A DNA stretch of 64,000 nucleotides from UBA668 sp038234785 (GCA_038234785.1 JBBQTC010000002.1:1-64000), one strand, 5' to 3'; counted from the first letter of the stretch, positions 33,696-42,682 are shown. Made by a program: numbers and translations. Notes: a model not told the origin generated them from the letters alone.

Positions 33696-34523
33696 TCATC
33701 GCGGGAATGCGGCGTGTACGGGAGCCTGGTCCAGCAGGTCGTCGAGCGTCTGACCGGGCCTGCCGACGAGTGTCCGGATGCCAGCCGCGCGCAGGTCGGT
33801 TGCAGCATGCTCGGCCACTTCGATCGAGTCCGGGTTCGTGACAGTGATCACGGCAAGGTCGACCGGCTGCTTCGTGCAGAATCGCACCAGCTCGGCGGGT
33901 GGCGTGTCGGCGCCCAGGTGGTGCACCTTCCAGTTGGCGTCTCGAAGAGCGACAGTGGCCATCAGTGTCGGGAGGGAGTGATGGTCGCCAGTGATCGCCG
34001 CAACCGCAACAACCCCGCGTCGCCGTCCCCGCGGGTTGGGGGCGATCGAGGCCAAAACGCGTTCGGCGATCGCCGAGGCGCGGTGCTCCGACCAGATCGG
34101 CATCTCGCCTCGCTGCCAGGCGTTTCCGATCTCACGTAGCGCCGGCACCAGCACTCGTTGGATGAATGCCACGACGCTCGTGCCCTCGCCGACGATGCGG
34201 TGGGCGATCAAACGCGCCTGCGGCTCGTCGCCGATGACCAGTGCGTCGTACATCCGCTCGACCTGATGGTGCAGGCGCTTGTCGCTCGGTGGTCTGGGAG
34301 GCGACGGCGTGCGCCGGTCGGCGTCGATCTGTAGGAGGTCGGACCGTGCGACTCGGTACCGGCCGCCGACGACTTCAGCCGGAAGTCGCCCGCTCCTCAC
34401 CCATCGGTAGGCGGTTTGGTAATGGACGCCGAGGGCATCGGCAGCCTCTTGCAGCTCCAATTGCTCCTCGCTTGCCGCGCTCACAACCACACAGGGTAGC
34501 AGTCCTTCATAAATCATTGACAT
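33696..34523 (-). CDS. Cobalamin-binding HTH regulator, CarH/LitR photoreceptor-like
   Basis: 275 residues. An excisionase/MerR-like HTH at about 22-65 (LQEAADALGVHYQTAYRWVR, then GGRYRVARSDL) is joined by a Pro-rich linker to a cobalamin-binding module: a four-helix cap with Trp136-x9-Glu146-His147, the Wx9EH motif of AdoCbl photoreceptors, and a Rossmann domain with Asp180-x-His182, the lower-axial His ligand (DxHxxG, here Pro in place of Gly). Known relatives repress DNA in the dark and release it when light breaks the Co-C bond. It diverges from the glycosyltransferase operon at 34626. Start uncertain among ATG 34523 and 34517. Confidence 0.82.
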   Translation of the reverse strand: MSMIYEGLLPCVVVSAASEEQLELQEAADALGVHYQTAYRWVRSGRLPAEVVGGRYRVARSDLLQIDADRRTPSPPRPPSDKRLHHQVERMYDALVIGDEPQARLIAHRIVGEGTSVVAFIQRVLVPALREIGNAWQRGEMPIWSEHRASAIAERVLASIAPNPRGRRRGVVAVAAITGDHHSLPTLMATVALRDANWKVHHLGADTPPAELVRFCTKQPVDLAVITVTNPDSIEVAEHAATDLRAAGIRTLVGRPGQTLDDLLDQAPVHAAFPR

Positions 34524-34625
34524 CGAACGCTCATATCAGCAGCGCTTGGCACGGAAAATCATTATGGCGGAATAAATCACACTGAATGATGCTTAAATCG
34601 TCGATCACCTATCGGAAGGCTCGAA
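34524..34625. promoter_or_regulatory. AT-rich divergent promoter with repeated ATCATT motifs
   Basis: This 102-base gap is clearly more AT-rich than its surroundings. AATCATT occurs at 34512-34518 (just inside the regulator start) and at 34557-34563, and an inverted partial copy AATGAT at 34585-34590. These are candidate binding sites for the cobalamin regulator. GGAAGG at 34614-34619 is the ribosome site for the next gene. Confidence 0.45.
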
Positions 34626-34844
34626 ATGAAATCGCTACCCATCTCCCTGCGGCTGAAGCTGCCGTTCGCCATCGCCGGGTTCCTGTCGTTCCTCTTCTCG
34701 GTCTGGCTGTACTTCGTCAAGCACGAAACCACTGCCGGGATCTTTGTCGGCCTCTGGGTGCCGTCGATCCACTCGCTCGGCACCCTCCTCCTCGGTCAGG
34801 TCGTTGATCCCGCCCGTCGTTCCCGTCAAGAGGTGACGGTATGA
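34626..34844 (+). CDS. Small two-helix membrane protein
   Basis: 72 residues with GGAAGG six bases before the ATG. Helix 1 about 13-31 (PFAIAGFLSFLFSVWLYFV), helix 2 about 36-57 (GIFVGLWVPSIHSLGTLLLG), then a short basic tail. First gene of a four-gene unit linked throughout by ATGA overlaps. It may anchor or export the product of the glycosyltransferases. No named family known to me. Confidence 0.75.
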   Translation: MKSLPISLRLKLPFAIAGFLSFLFSVWLYFVKHETTAGIFVGLWVPSIHSLGTLLLGQVVDPARRSRQEVTV

Positions 34845-35014
34845 CGAGCTTGGTGCTCTACGTCGGAATCGCCGTGACGTTCCTGACCGTGTGGGGCGTG
34901 GTCATGGTCGGGGCGTACGTGCTGGGCGACGCACCTGCCGACGCGCCAACGGCTCTCACAGCCGGCGTCGTGATCGAGACACCAGCCGCCGCTGCCGACG
35001 CTCGACGGCGATGA
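34841..35014 (+). CDS. Very small single-helix membrane protein
   Basis: 57 residues. Both ends are fixed by ATGA overlaps with the genes before (34841-34844) and after (35011-35014), which is strong support for a gene this short. A single membrane helix covers residues 5-28 (LYVGIAVTFLTVWGVVMVGA), followed by an Ala/Pro/Asp-rich tail. Function unknown; likely a membrane partner of its two-helix neighbour. Confidence 0.7.
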   Translation: MTSLVLYVGIAVTFLTVWGVVMVGAYVLGDAPADAPTALTAGVVIETPAAAADARRR

Positions 35015-37134
35015 CGGCCGGTCTGCGCTGGCGCGCGCGATGGGCCGTGGTCGACGAACTTCGCGACCTCGCCGAGTCGAACGACTTCGTCAACACTCTG
35101 CTCCGCTCGGCGCAACTCGCGGCCGAGGCCAGTCGATCACCGGAGTCATTCGAGATGGTCGATGAACTGAACGAGCTCACCGACGAGGGCTCCTTCGCTG
35201 CTGTGCTGGCGATCGAGATCCTGGGAGCCATCGACCACGCGGCCGCCGTCGAGTCGTTGACCACACTCCTGTCGGCACCGGATACCTTGGTACGTCGCCA
35301 TGCGGCATGGCGATTGCGGCGCCAACCGGTCGCGGCTGCCGCCGTGCCGCATCTGCTCGATCTGCTCGTCGTCGGTGGCATCGACACGATGCACGCGCAC
35401 CGCACATTGCGACGTTGGGCGGCGTTTGATCCCGCCATCACCGGTTCCGCCATCACCCGGGTGTCGGCAACGAGCGACGGCCGCCAGCGAGCCCGTCTGA
35501 TCGATCTGCTCGGGGTCATCGACGATCCTCGCACGACCGAGATCCTGGCCCATCTCGCCGGTGATCTCGCCGAGTTCGGCTCGGTTCGCATCGCTGCGAT
35601 CGGCGCGATGGCCGACCGATACGGCATCGACGACGCTTCGCTTCGACGCCTCGCAGCTCACGACGACGAAGTCGGCGCCTATGCCAGATTGGCGGTGTGC
35701 GACCGCGTCCGCGCCGCCGCTATGGGCGGTCACACCTCCGCCGGCGGCTTGCGCATCGCCCAGCTGACCATGGCTGCCGGTCTCGACGGACAGCTCAGTC
35801 GCGGCGGGCGTGGTGACACGGGGGGCGTGGCAAGCTTGCTCGTGTCGGTTGGCGAGGCGCTCGCCTCCCGGCCAGAGATCGGTCACGTGCTCACCATCGG
35901 ACGTGGCACAGTCACCGACGCGATCCTCGGCTCCAGCAACTCCAACGTGGAGTCACAGTCGTTCGCGACCATTGCGATCGGCGATGAGGCCCGGCCGGTG
36001 GAGACGACTGACGATCTCTGGGAACACCTGCCCACGATCGAGCGCAGTCTCCGCCGCATCATTCGCCGCGCCGGCGGCGTCGATTTGCTCCATCTGCGCA
36101 TGGCCGATGCCGGCACGCTTGCCGGTGCGCAAACCGCGGCAACGGAGGGAATCCGTACGTGCTTCAGCCTCGCGCCAGACCCGCACAACGTGCTCTCCTC
36201 ACTGCGAGCACGCGGCGAGGCGGACCATGGTTCAGTCCTCCGACTCGCAACAGAGGGTCATATCTGGTTCCGTGCCCGTCTGGTGGAGCGTCTCGCACGC
36301 GAGGCCGATCGGATCGCGCTGTTCCCGCGATCGAAGCCGATCGAGTTCTTCACCGGAGCGGACGCTGCGTCGGGTCGGTTCGATCAGCGATGCGCCGTCG
36401 TCGCCGAGGGTATCGACATTGGTTTGCTTCGCCGAGCTGAGGCGACCGACGAGGCGGCCGCAAGTATCGGATCACCTCGCGTCGGCATTCTCGCCGACCT
36501 CGACGGCCGCATCTCGAATGATCGCCGCCACCTGCCACTGCTCGTCAGCGTGGGCCGCCTCAATCCGGTGAAGGGGATGGACCGCATCGTGGCCGCTTGG
36601 GCAGCCGATCCACTGCTCCACGAACGCTTCAACCTGGTGATCGTCGGCGGCGATCTCGACGATCCATCGGCAACCGAACGATCCGTACTCCAGCAGATCG
36701 ATCGCCTTGTTCCCCCCTGGGACACCCGGCGCAGCGGGTTGCAGCTGCTCGGCGGGCGGCCGCGTGCTGACATCGCCCGCCTGCTGGTGTCGGCGGCCAG
36801 CGGTCGCGCCGGCCGCTGGGCTGGTGGCGGTGTCTACGTCGATGGTGCATGGAAAGAGGAGTTCGGCCTCGCCGTGATCGAGGCGTTGGCCGCCGGTCTC
36901 GTCGTGGTCGCCCCGAGCACGGGCGGACCACCGACCTACATCGACGACGGGGACATCGGCGTCCTCGTCGATCCCAATGCCGACCTCGGCGATGCGATCA
37001 CGCGGGCCATCACCCTGGTCGACCGACCCGGTCGGGCGTGTCGGGCGCGCCGGATGATCGAGCAGTGGTACTCGGTGGAGACGATGGCCGAGCGCCTCGT
37101 CGAGCTGTACCTCCCGCTGGCGGTCGTGCGATGA
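35011..37134 (+). CDS. HEAT-repeat / GT4 glycosyltransferase fusion
   Basis: 707 residues. Residues about 50-240 are HEAT-like helical repeats (LAIEILGAIDHAAAVESLTT, VRRHAAWRLRRQ, ARLIDLLGVIDDPRTTEIL). From about 247 a GT-B fold begins: RGGRGDTGGVASLL (the GG-loop of sucrose-phosphate-synthase-like GT4 enzymes), SVGRLNPVKGMDR at 513-525, and the E-x7-E motif from Glu616 to Glu624 (EEFGLAVIE). No membrane segment. It should transfer a sugar from a nucleotide donor; the HEAT part probably binds a protein partner. Coupled by ATGA on both sides. Confidence 0.82.
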   Translation: MTAGLRWRARWAVVDELRDLAESNDFVNTLLRSAQLAAEASRSPESFEMVDELNELTDEGSFAAVLAIEILGAIDHAAAVESLTTLLSAPDTLVRRHAAWRLRRQPVAAAAVPHLLDLLVVGGIDTMHAHRTLRRWAAFDPAITGSAITRVSATSDGRQRARLIDLLGVIDDPRTTEILAHLAGDLAEFGSVRIAAIGAMADRYGIDDASLRRLAAHDDEVGAYARLAVCDRVRAAAMGGHTSAGGLRIAQLTMAAGLDGQLSRGGRGDTGGVASLLVSVGEALASRPEIGHVLTIGRGTVTDAILGSSNSNVESQSFATIAIGDEARPVETTDDLWEHLPTIERSLRRIIRRAGGVDLLHLRMADAGTLAGAQTAATEGIRTCFSLAPDPHNVLSSLRARGEADHGSVLRLATEGHIWFRARLVERLAREADRIALFPRSKPIEFFTGADAASGRFDQRCAVVAEGIDIGLLRRAEATDEAAASIGSPRVGILADLDGRISNDRRHLPLLVSVGRLNPVKGMDRIVAAWAADPLLHERFNLVIVGGDLDDPSATERSVLQQIDRLVPPWDTRRSGLQLLGGRPRADIARLLVSAASGRAGRWAGGGVYVDGAWKEEFGLAVIEALAAGLVVVAPSTGGPPTYIDDGDIGVLVDPNADLGDAITRAITLVDRPGRACRARRMIEQWYSVETMAERLVELYLPLAVVR

Positions 37135-38384
37135 CCTTGTTGGTCATCAGCCCCGAGTACGCGTCGCACTACGGCCCGCTGTCGGTCCTCGCCGGCGACG
37201 CCCGTGCGGACGGTGCGCGAGTGGTTGTCGCCACCGGACCGAGCCTGCGCGCCCGGGTCGAAGCAGACGGTTTCGAGTGGAGGTCGTTGCGGCTCGGTGC
37301 CGGCTCGAACGACGGTCTCGACGCAGGTGGACCCGGGATCCAGAGTTTCATCGCCGCGACGCGCGCTGGTCCGATCGCCACCATCCGGCGGCAGGCGCTC
37401 GATCGCGAGCTCGACCTTCTGTGGAATCCGGAGCGAGTCGCGCACGAGATCGGCGAGCTGTGCAGTGAACTCGACCCCGACGACGTGCTCGTCGACCACG
37501 TCTCGTTCGGGTCGACTCTGGCCATGCACGCGACCGGCCGCCCGTATGTCACGCTCGTCCCCGGGCATCCGAGCCAGCTCCCTGTCGGCGTCGAGCGCTA
37601 CGGGATCCCGGCCCATTGGCCGTCGTGCTTCGCTCCTGACCCGCTCGAACTCGACGAACTGGAGCAGCTCGCTGATCGGGTCACGCACGCCTTCACCAAG
37701 CGTTGGAACGATGCGCTTGCGGTCGTGGCGCCCGGGATGCGTCCCGTCGACGACGCCTTTCGTGTCCATGGTCGACAGGTGCTGTACAACAGTGTCGCCG
37801 ACCTGCACGTCCCGGCACGCAACGCGCTGCTGCCGAGTGATCATCGCTTCGTCGGTCCACTGGTTCGCGCGGAGGAATTGCCTGCGGCGTTTCGTTCGTG
37901 GCACGAGCGAACCGACGAGCGGCCCTACGTGTATGTCGCCCTGGGCACCTTTCTGTCGCACCGATCGGACGTTCTGGAGTGCATCGCCGGCGCACTGCGC
38001 CAGATCGGCGCCCGAGCAGCTATCGCAGTCGGCGCGACCTCGTCCCACCAACTCGGACCGATCCCCGACGACTGGATCGTCGCGCCGACGCTGCCGCAGG
38101 TGGCGATGCTGCGCTGTGCCGACGCGGCCATTCACCACGGTGGTAACAACAGCGTGCAGGAATCTCTCGCTGCAGGTGTTCGCCAGCTCGTCGTCCCGAT
38201 GTCGACGGATCAGTTCGCCAACGCCGCCGACCTCGAGCGCTCGGCTATGGCAGCGGTCGCTCCACCGAACGAAGCCACCAGCGCCAGTTTGGCTGCGACG
38301 ATCGACGCTCTCCTCGCAGCCGACGCCCCGTCACCGGTCGCGGCGCCTGATCGTCGGTTTCTCGGAGCCGCAGCGTTCGATTGA
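37131..38384 (+). CDS. UGT/MGT-like glycosyltransferase (GT1)
   Basis: 417 residues from ATG 37131. GT-B fold with an N-terminal LLVISPEYASHYGPLSVLAG, the acceptor domain, and the donor motif HHGGNNSVQESLAAG followed by VPMSTDQFANA, the usual signature for macrolide/sterol-type UDP-sugar transferases. The acceptor could be a lipid, carotenoid or secondary metabolite. Last gene of the coupled operon; it ends 16 bases from the convergent GGDEF gene. Confidence 0.83.
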   Translation: MTLLVISPEYASHYGPLSVLAGDARADGARVVVATGPSLRARVEADGFEWRSLRLGAGSNDGLDAGGPGIQSFIAATRAGPIATIRRQALDRELDLLWNPERVAHEIGELCSELDPDDVLVDHVSFGSTLAMHATGRPYVTLVPGHPSQLPVGVERYGIPAHWPSCFAPDPLELDELEQLADRVTHAFTKRWNDALAVVAPGMRPVDDAFRVHGRQVLYNSVADLHVPARNALLPSDHRFVGPLVRAEELPAAFRSWHERTDERPYVYVALGTFLSHRSDVLECIAGALRQIGARAAIAVGATSSHQLGPIPDDWIVAPTLPQVAMLRCADAAIHHGGNNSVQESLAAGVRQLVVPMSTDQFANAADLERSAMAAVAPPNEATSASLAATIDALLAADAPSPVAAPDRRFLGAAAFD

Positions 38385-38400
38385 TCCGGCGGAGGGTGTG

Positions 38401-40056
38401 TCATTTCCGCCAGGCGGCGACCACTCGGTTCCTGCCGTCGCGTTTGGCCTCGTACAGGCTCTGATCGGCATCGCTGATCGAGTCGCCCACCGACTGACCG
38501 TGCTGGTGCATCGCGACACCGATCGAGACGGTGACCTGCTCGAGACCTGGCACCTCGGCGAACGGCAGCGCACCGACTGCGTGTCGGACGCGCTCGGCTG
38601 CGGCAGCGATCTCGTCACGGTCGGTGCTGTCGATCAGCGCCAACATCTCCTCGCCGCCGTACCGGAACAGCCGATCGGTGGCGCGCAACGCGCCACGACA
38701 CGCGCCGGCGACCTGACGCAGGACCAGATCGCCGACCGGGTGGCCGTGCTCGTCGTTCACCCGCTTGAAGTGGTCGATGTCGATCATCAGCACGCCGAAC
38801 AGGGCCTCGGCCCGAGCCAACTGATCCAGCGCGGCACGGTTGTACAGGCCGGTCAGGGCGTCGTGCGAGGCCGACTCCTTCCACGCGGAGCTCTCGCTCT
38901 CGAGCTGGCGCTGTTCGAGGTGACGGTTCAGCGCGACACGCAACGCGGGCGCAAGACGGAGGAACATCGCCTCCATCTCGGATGTGATCTCCACGGGTTC
39001 GGAGAGCACGATGTGCACGAACGCACCGACACCGCGACCGCCGAGCGGAAGGACCAACGACGTCGGCGACGACTCGGGCATCTCGGTCGCAGTGCCGGCG
39101 AAGTCGTCGTCGCTCGCGAACCGCAGCGTTCCTTCACCCTCGGTCACTGCGATGACCTCGATGGTGTCGACCGGGAGCAGTTCCGGCAGCACACGTTGCG
39201 CGATTCTCGCCAGCTCGGGAAGGTCGTGGGCCATCACCAACGCCTCGGTCATCCGCCGCACCGTCGATGCAACTCGCAACAACCTGGCGACATCGAGATC
39301 CTGACGGGCCATCAAGAAGATGCCGCACTCCAACTCGGCCAACCGGGTGAACATCTCGTCGACGAGCCGTCCGGGAATGACACACCCGTGCTGTGGGGCG
39401 ATCAGCGTGATCGGCGAGAACGTTCGCCGCAACCGGTCGAGGCCGGCAGCGAGGATGTCGCGGCTCGGCATGTAGTGCTCGTGGAACGGCCGCATCGCCT
39501 CGAAGTAGCTCATGTCCTCGGCGAACAACTGCCCGCCGTCCGTGAACCCGCCGAAGATGTCGGAGCTGAACACCACGCCGGTCGATTCGTCCCAGCTGCA
39601 CATCGCTCCCGGAAAGTGCAGGTACGGCGTCAACACGAAACGCAGCTTGCGGTCGCCGTCCAGAGGTAACTGCCAGTCGTGGTCCTCGACCAGGTAGTAC
39701 GGGAAGCCGGCGTGGTAGTGGTGGAGCAACGTCTGGGCTCGCCACTCGGTGACGAGCTGGACATCGGGCCGCGGCAGCGCCTTGCGCAGCTCGGGCAGCC
39801 CGGCGGCGATGTCGGGATCGGCGTGGTGGCAGACCACCCAGCGGATCGACTCGAGCGGCACGATCCGGCGGACCTTGGCCAACACGTCGTCGAGGGCATC
39901 GGCCGACCCAGGGTCGATGAGCACCGAACTGTCACCGGCCTCCAGCAGATAGGCATGACACTGGAACCGCTCATCAGGACGAACCGCGCCCACCCACCAC
40001 ACCCGCGGCGCGATCTCGACCGGCGCACTCGACCACTGCACCACAGTGTCGGACAT
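38401..40056 (-). CDS. Diiron MBL (ODP-type) sensor fused to GGDEF diguanylate cyclase
   Basis: 551 residues from ATG 40056. Residues about 10-245 form the metallo-beta-lactamase part of flavodiiron proteins without flavodoxin: His78, Asp80 and Asp82 in CHHADPD, His147 in LHFPGAM, Asp166 in SSDIFGG, His223 in PQHGCVIPG. The His after Asp82 that usually completes the site is Ile. A GAF-like middle follows, then GGDEF from about 395: GGEEM at 467-471 and the I-site RATD at 458-461. ODP domains bind O2 or NO at a diiron centre, so this looks like a gas-controlled c-di-GMP synthase. Confidence 0.82.
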   Translation of the reverse strand: MSDTVVQWSSAPVEIAPRVWWVGAVRPDERFQCHAYLLEAGDSSVLIDPGSADALDDVLAKVRRIVPLESIRWVVCHHADPDIAAGLPELRKALPRPDVQLVTEWRAQTLLHHYHAGFPYYLVEDHDWQLPLDGDRKLRFVLTPYLHFPGAMCSWDESTGVVFSSDIFGGFTDGGQLFAEDMSYFEAMRPFHEHYMPSRDILAAGLDRLRRTFSPITLIAPQHGCVIPGRLVDEMFTRLAELECGIFLMARQDLDVARLLRVASTVRRMTEALVMAHDLPELARIAQRVLPELLPVDTIEVIAVTEGEGTLRFASDDDFAGTATEMPESSPTSLVLPLGGRGVGAFVHIVLSEPVEITSEMEAMFLRLAPALRVALNRHLEQRQLESESSAWKESASHDALTGLYNRAALDQLARAEALFGVLMIDIDHFKRVNDEHGHPVGDLVLRQVAGACRGALRATDRLFRYGGEEMLALIDSTDRDEIAAAAERVRHAVGALPFAEVPGLEQVTVSIGVAMHQHGQSVGDSISDADQSLYEAKRDGRNRVVAAWRK

Positions 40057-40200
40057 GTCGTCATGGTACCCGAGGTGATCCAGCGGCACCGGTGCTCGGT
40101 GACCTCGGTCGAGCGGTTGTGGCGCTGCCAGCGAGGAGCGTGTTGCCTCCGTGCGCGACGCAGCAACCGCGGGAACGGCGAAGGACGACGCCTGGCCGGC

Positions 40201-41667
40201 CTAGACGGTGGGCGTCATCGACGCGATCAGTTCCTCGATGGACAGGGTTGCCACCCCGATGGTCTGGTCGCCGATGCCGTAGGGCAGCACGAGTGTGTCG
40301 CCCACCGAGACACCGCCGCACGTGTAGAGCACGTTCGGAACATAGCCGTCGCGTCGCCGCTCGTCGGGAGTCATGATCGGCCCTTCGCAGGCGGCGATCA
40401 CGATGGTCGGATCCTCCAGGTCGAGGAGCATCGCGCCCAGTGCATAGGTGCGCATCGCCCCGACACCGTGGGTCAGGACCAACCAGCCCGCCGAGGTCTC
40501 GATGGGGGAGCCGCAGTTGCCCAACTGCATCAGGTCCCACGTGCGCTCCGGCGCCTGGATCTGGGTGGAGGTCGGCCAGCAGCGCAGGTCGTCCGAGAAG
40601 GCGATGGAGTTCGATTCGCGATCCGACCGGGACAGCGCCGCATAGCGGCCGCCCACCTTCCGCGGGAACAGCGCCAGCCCCTTCCCCTTCGCCGCCGCAC
40701 CTGCGGTGGGTGACACGTCGAACGTGGCGAAGTCGTCCGTCTGCACTACGTGCTGGCTGATGTTCTTGCCGTCGAAGGCGGTGTAGGTGGCGTAGTAGGT
40801 GGTGGCGCCGTCGTCGTCGGTGAACTGGACGAACCGAGCGTCCTCCATCCCTTGCGCCTCTGCGGGGGAGTGCGGCCAGAGCACTCGCTCCGACACCTTC
40901 GACTCGGGGCCGTAGGAGACAACGTACGACGAGCGGGCCAGATCGTCGAGGTGTTCCACGGTACGCCCGGTGTTGCGGCGCGTGGAGTGCTCGGCGGACA
41001 GTTCGGTGGTCCGTTCGAACAGTTCCTCGTCGCTGAAGTACTCGCCCAGCGAGTCGAGCGCGAAGGAGGCGTTCTCGTTGTCGTCGCCGAGTTCCTCGAG
41101 GTGGAGGTGGAACACCGAACGGCGGTTCAGGCCAGGGCTGGGCACTGCGATCGTGGGGAACGGCCCGGGGACGTCCATCGTCACGGTGCCATCGCCTGCG
41201 ATCGCCCCGGTGCGGAATCCGATCGACGATCGGTGGCCCTCGCCGATCCCGCGCACGCTCATCACGAAGCGTCTCGCGCCGTCGTCGAGGACGTCGGGGA
41301 GCAGCACGATGGAGGGGTTGCACAGTGCGGCGCCCTCGATCGAGAACTCATGGGTGAAGGTTGCACCGATCAGCAGATGGCGCGCCTCGGTGAGCGGCCC
41401 GGACAGCGTCATGTGCGACGCGAGGAGATCGGCGTGATGGCGGAAGGTGCCGTGCAGGTCCCGATGCCGCCTGTTGAATCGTTGGTCGATGTCGAGCAGC
41501 GCTGCCTCCACCTCGGCCTCGTCGAGCGCGAGGATCCGATCGAGGACTGCGCCGGCGCGTGAATCGCCCGGGCCGACATCCTCTCGCCCGGGGACGAACA
41601 GTCGTGCCACGACCCGATGGTGATCGGGCCGAAGTTCGATGCCGGTCTCGTTGACGGTGAGGGTCAT
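40201..41667 (-). CDS. GH130-family glycoside phosphorylase/hydrolase
   Basis: 488 residues from ATG 41667 with GAGGA just upstream. A five-bladed propeller enzyme of family 130 is indicated by NPSIVLL, GMEDARFVQF, TYYATYTAFDG (the segment holding the catalytic Asp), GKGLALFPRKVGGRYAALSR and GNCGSPIET. GH130 enzymes phosphorolyse or hydrolyse beta-mannosides. No signal peptide, so it acts inside the cell. Last gene in a three-gene minus-strand unit. Confidence 0.83.
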   Translation of the reverse strand: MTLTVNETGIELRPDHHRVVARLFVPGREDVGPGDSRAGAVLDRILALDEAEVEAALLDIDQRFNRRHRDLHGTFRHHADLLASHMTLSGPLTEARHLLIGATFTHEFSIEGAALCNPSIVLLPDVLDDGARRFVMSVRGIGEGHRSSIGFRTGAIAGDGTVTMDVPGPFPTIAVPSPGLNRRSVFHLHLEELGDDNENASFALDSLGEYFSDEELFERTTELSAEHSTRRNTGRTVEHLDDLARSSYVVSYGPESKVSERVLWPHSPAEAQGMEDARFVQFTDDDGATTYYATYTAFDGKNISQHVVQTDDFATFDVSPTAGAAAKGKGLALFPRKVGGRYAALSRSDRESNSIAFSDDLRCWPTSTQIQAPERTWDLMQLGNCGSPIETSAGWLVLTHGVGAMRTYALGAMLLDLEDPTIVIAACEGPIMTPDERRRDGYVPNVLYTCGGVSVGDTLVLPYGIGDQTIGVATLSIEELIASMTPTV

Positions 41668-41674
41668 TCGTTCC

Positions 41675-42682
41675 TCATCCGACTCGCTGCAGCTGCGCAG
41701 CGCGATAGCTGGTGGCGACATACGCAAGCGTTGATTCGGCGCCTTCGTTGGCGTTCACGCGGTCGGCGTGGAGGCCGTCGAAGCCACCGGCGGACTCTGC
41801 GTCGAACATGGTGAGCCCGACGTCGTTGAGCCCGCGAAACCAGCCGTCGGCGGCGACGATGCCGCGTGACCAGGTGTCGTCACCGGTGACGAGCAGTGCT
41901 CGCCAGCAGGCGTCGGCCATGGCGGCCGCCTCGATGGGCTGCTGGTCGAACTGTGGTCCGACGTCGTCGGGTCCGCGGCCGTCATGGCCGGTCACGGACA
42001 GATGCCCTCCGACCGTTTCGAGCTGGAGCAACCAATCGAGCATCTCGAGACCGCGATCCAGAGTCGCGGCCTGCTGCAGCACCGACCCAGCGGCAATCAG
42101 CGCCTCGGCGAGCGTTGCGTTCGCGTAGCGCAGGCGCGGCTCGGGCCAGCGCCAGCTCCCGTTGGTCGGGAGTGGTCCGATCACCTCGATGGTGGATCGA
42201 AGCACCGCCCGGGCCTCGTGGTGGGCTGGCATGACCCGCGCCACCTCGGCCGCGCCGACGGCAGCGAACGCCATGGCGCGTGGCCATTCCGAGCGACGTC
42301 GCGCGCCACGCTCGAAGCTGCGCAGTGCCCACTTGCGGATGGTGGGGTTGTCGTGGTGCGCGGCGGCAGCACCGAGTCCGGAGAGCGCTCTGCCCCAGCA
42401 GTCCTCGGTGGTCGCCAGGTCGGTCCAGTTCCCATCGACGTCCATCCGGTTGCGGGAGGTGCCGTCGGGCATCTGCGCCTCGCGGACGAACCGCAATGCG
42501 GTTCGGCTGAGACGGTGGGCATCGCCCACGTCGTCGTGCATCGACGCGATGGTCAGCAGTCGAGCGTTGTCGTCGGTGCAATAGCCGTGCTCTCGGCGGG
42601 GCTGACGGCCGTGGGCATGTTCGAAGATTCCTCGGTCGTCGGTCATCGCAGCCAGGTGGGTGAAGATGCGAGCGTCGCTCAC
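41675..42682 (-). CDS. Six-hairpin glycosidase-like (alpha/alpha barrel) protein
   Basis: 335 residues from GTG 42682, whose GTGA overlaps the stop of the GT4 gene. Helical repeats with conserved aromatic and acidic residues: GYCTDDNARLLTIA, TEDCWGRALSGLG, WRWPEPRLRYANATLAEALI. These suggest an (alpha/alpha)6 toroid as in N-acylglucosamine epimerases and unsaturated glucuronyl hydrolases. Such proteins recur beside GH130 and GT4 genes. Catalytic role not established. Confidence 0.68.
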   Translation of the reverse strand: MSDARIFTHLAAMTDDRGIFEHAHGRQPRREHGYCTDDNARLLTIASMHDDVGDAHRLSRTALRFVREAQMPDGTSRNRMDVDGNWTDLATTEDCWGRALSGLGAAAAHHDNPTIRKWALRSFERGARRRSEWPRAMAFAAVGAAEVARVMPAHHEARAVLRSTIEVIGPLPTNGSWRWPEPRLRYANATLAEALIAAGSVLQQAATLDRGLEMLDWLLQLETVGGHLSVTGHDGRGPDDVGPQFDQQPIEAAAMADACWRALLVTGDDTWSRGIVAADGWFRGLNDVGLTMFDAESAGGFDGLHADRVNANEGAESTLAYVATSYRAAQLQRVG

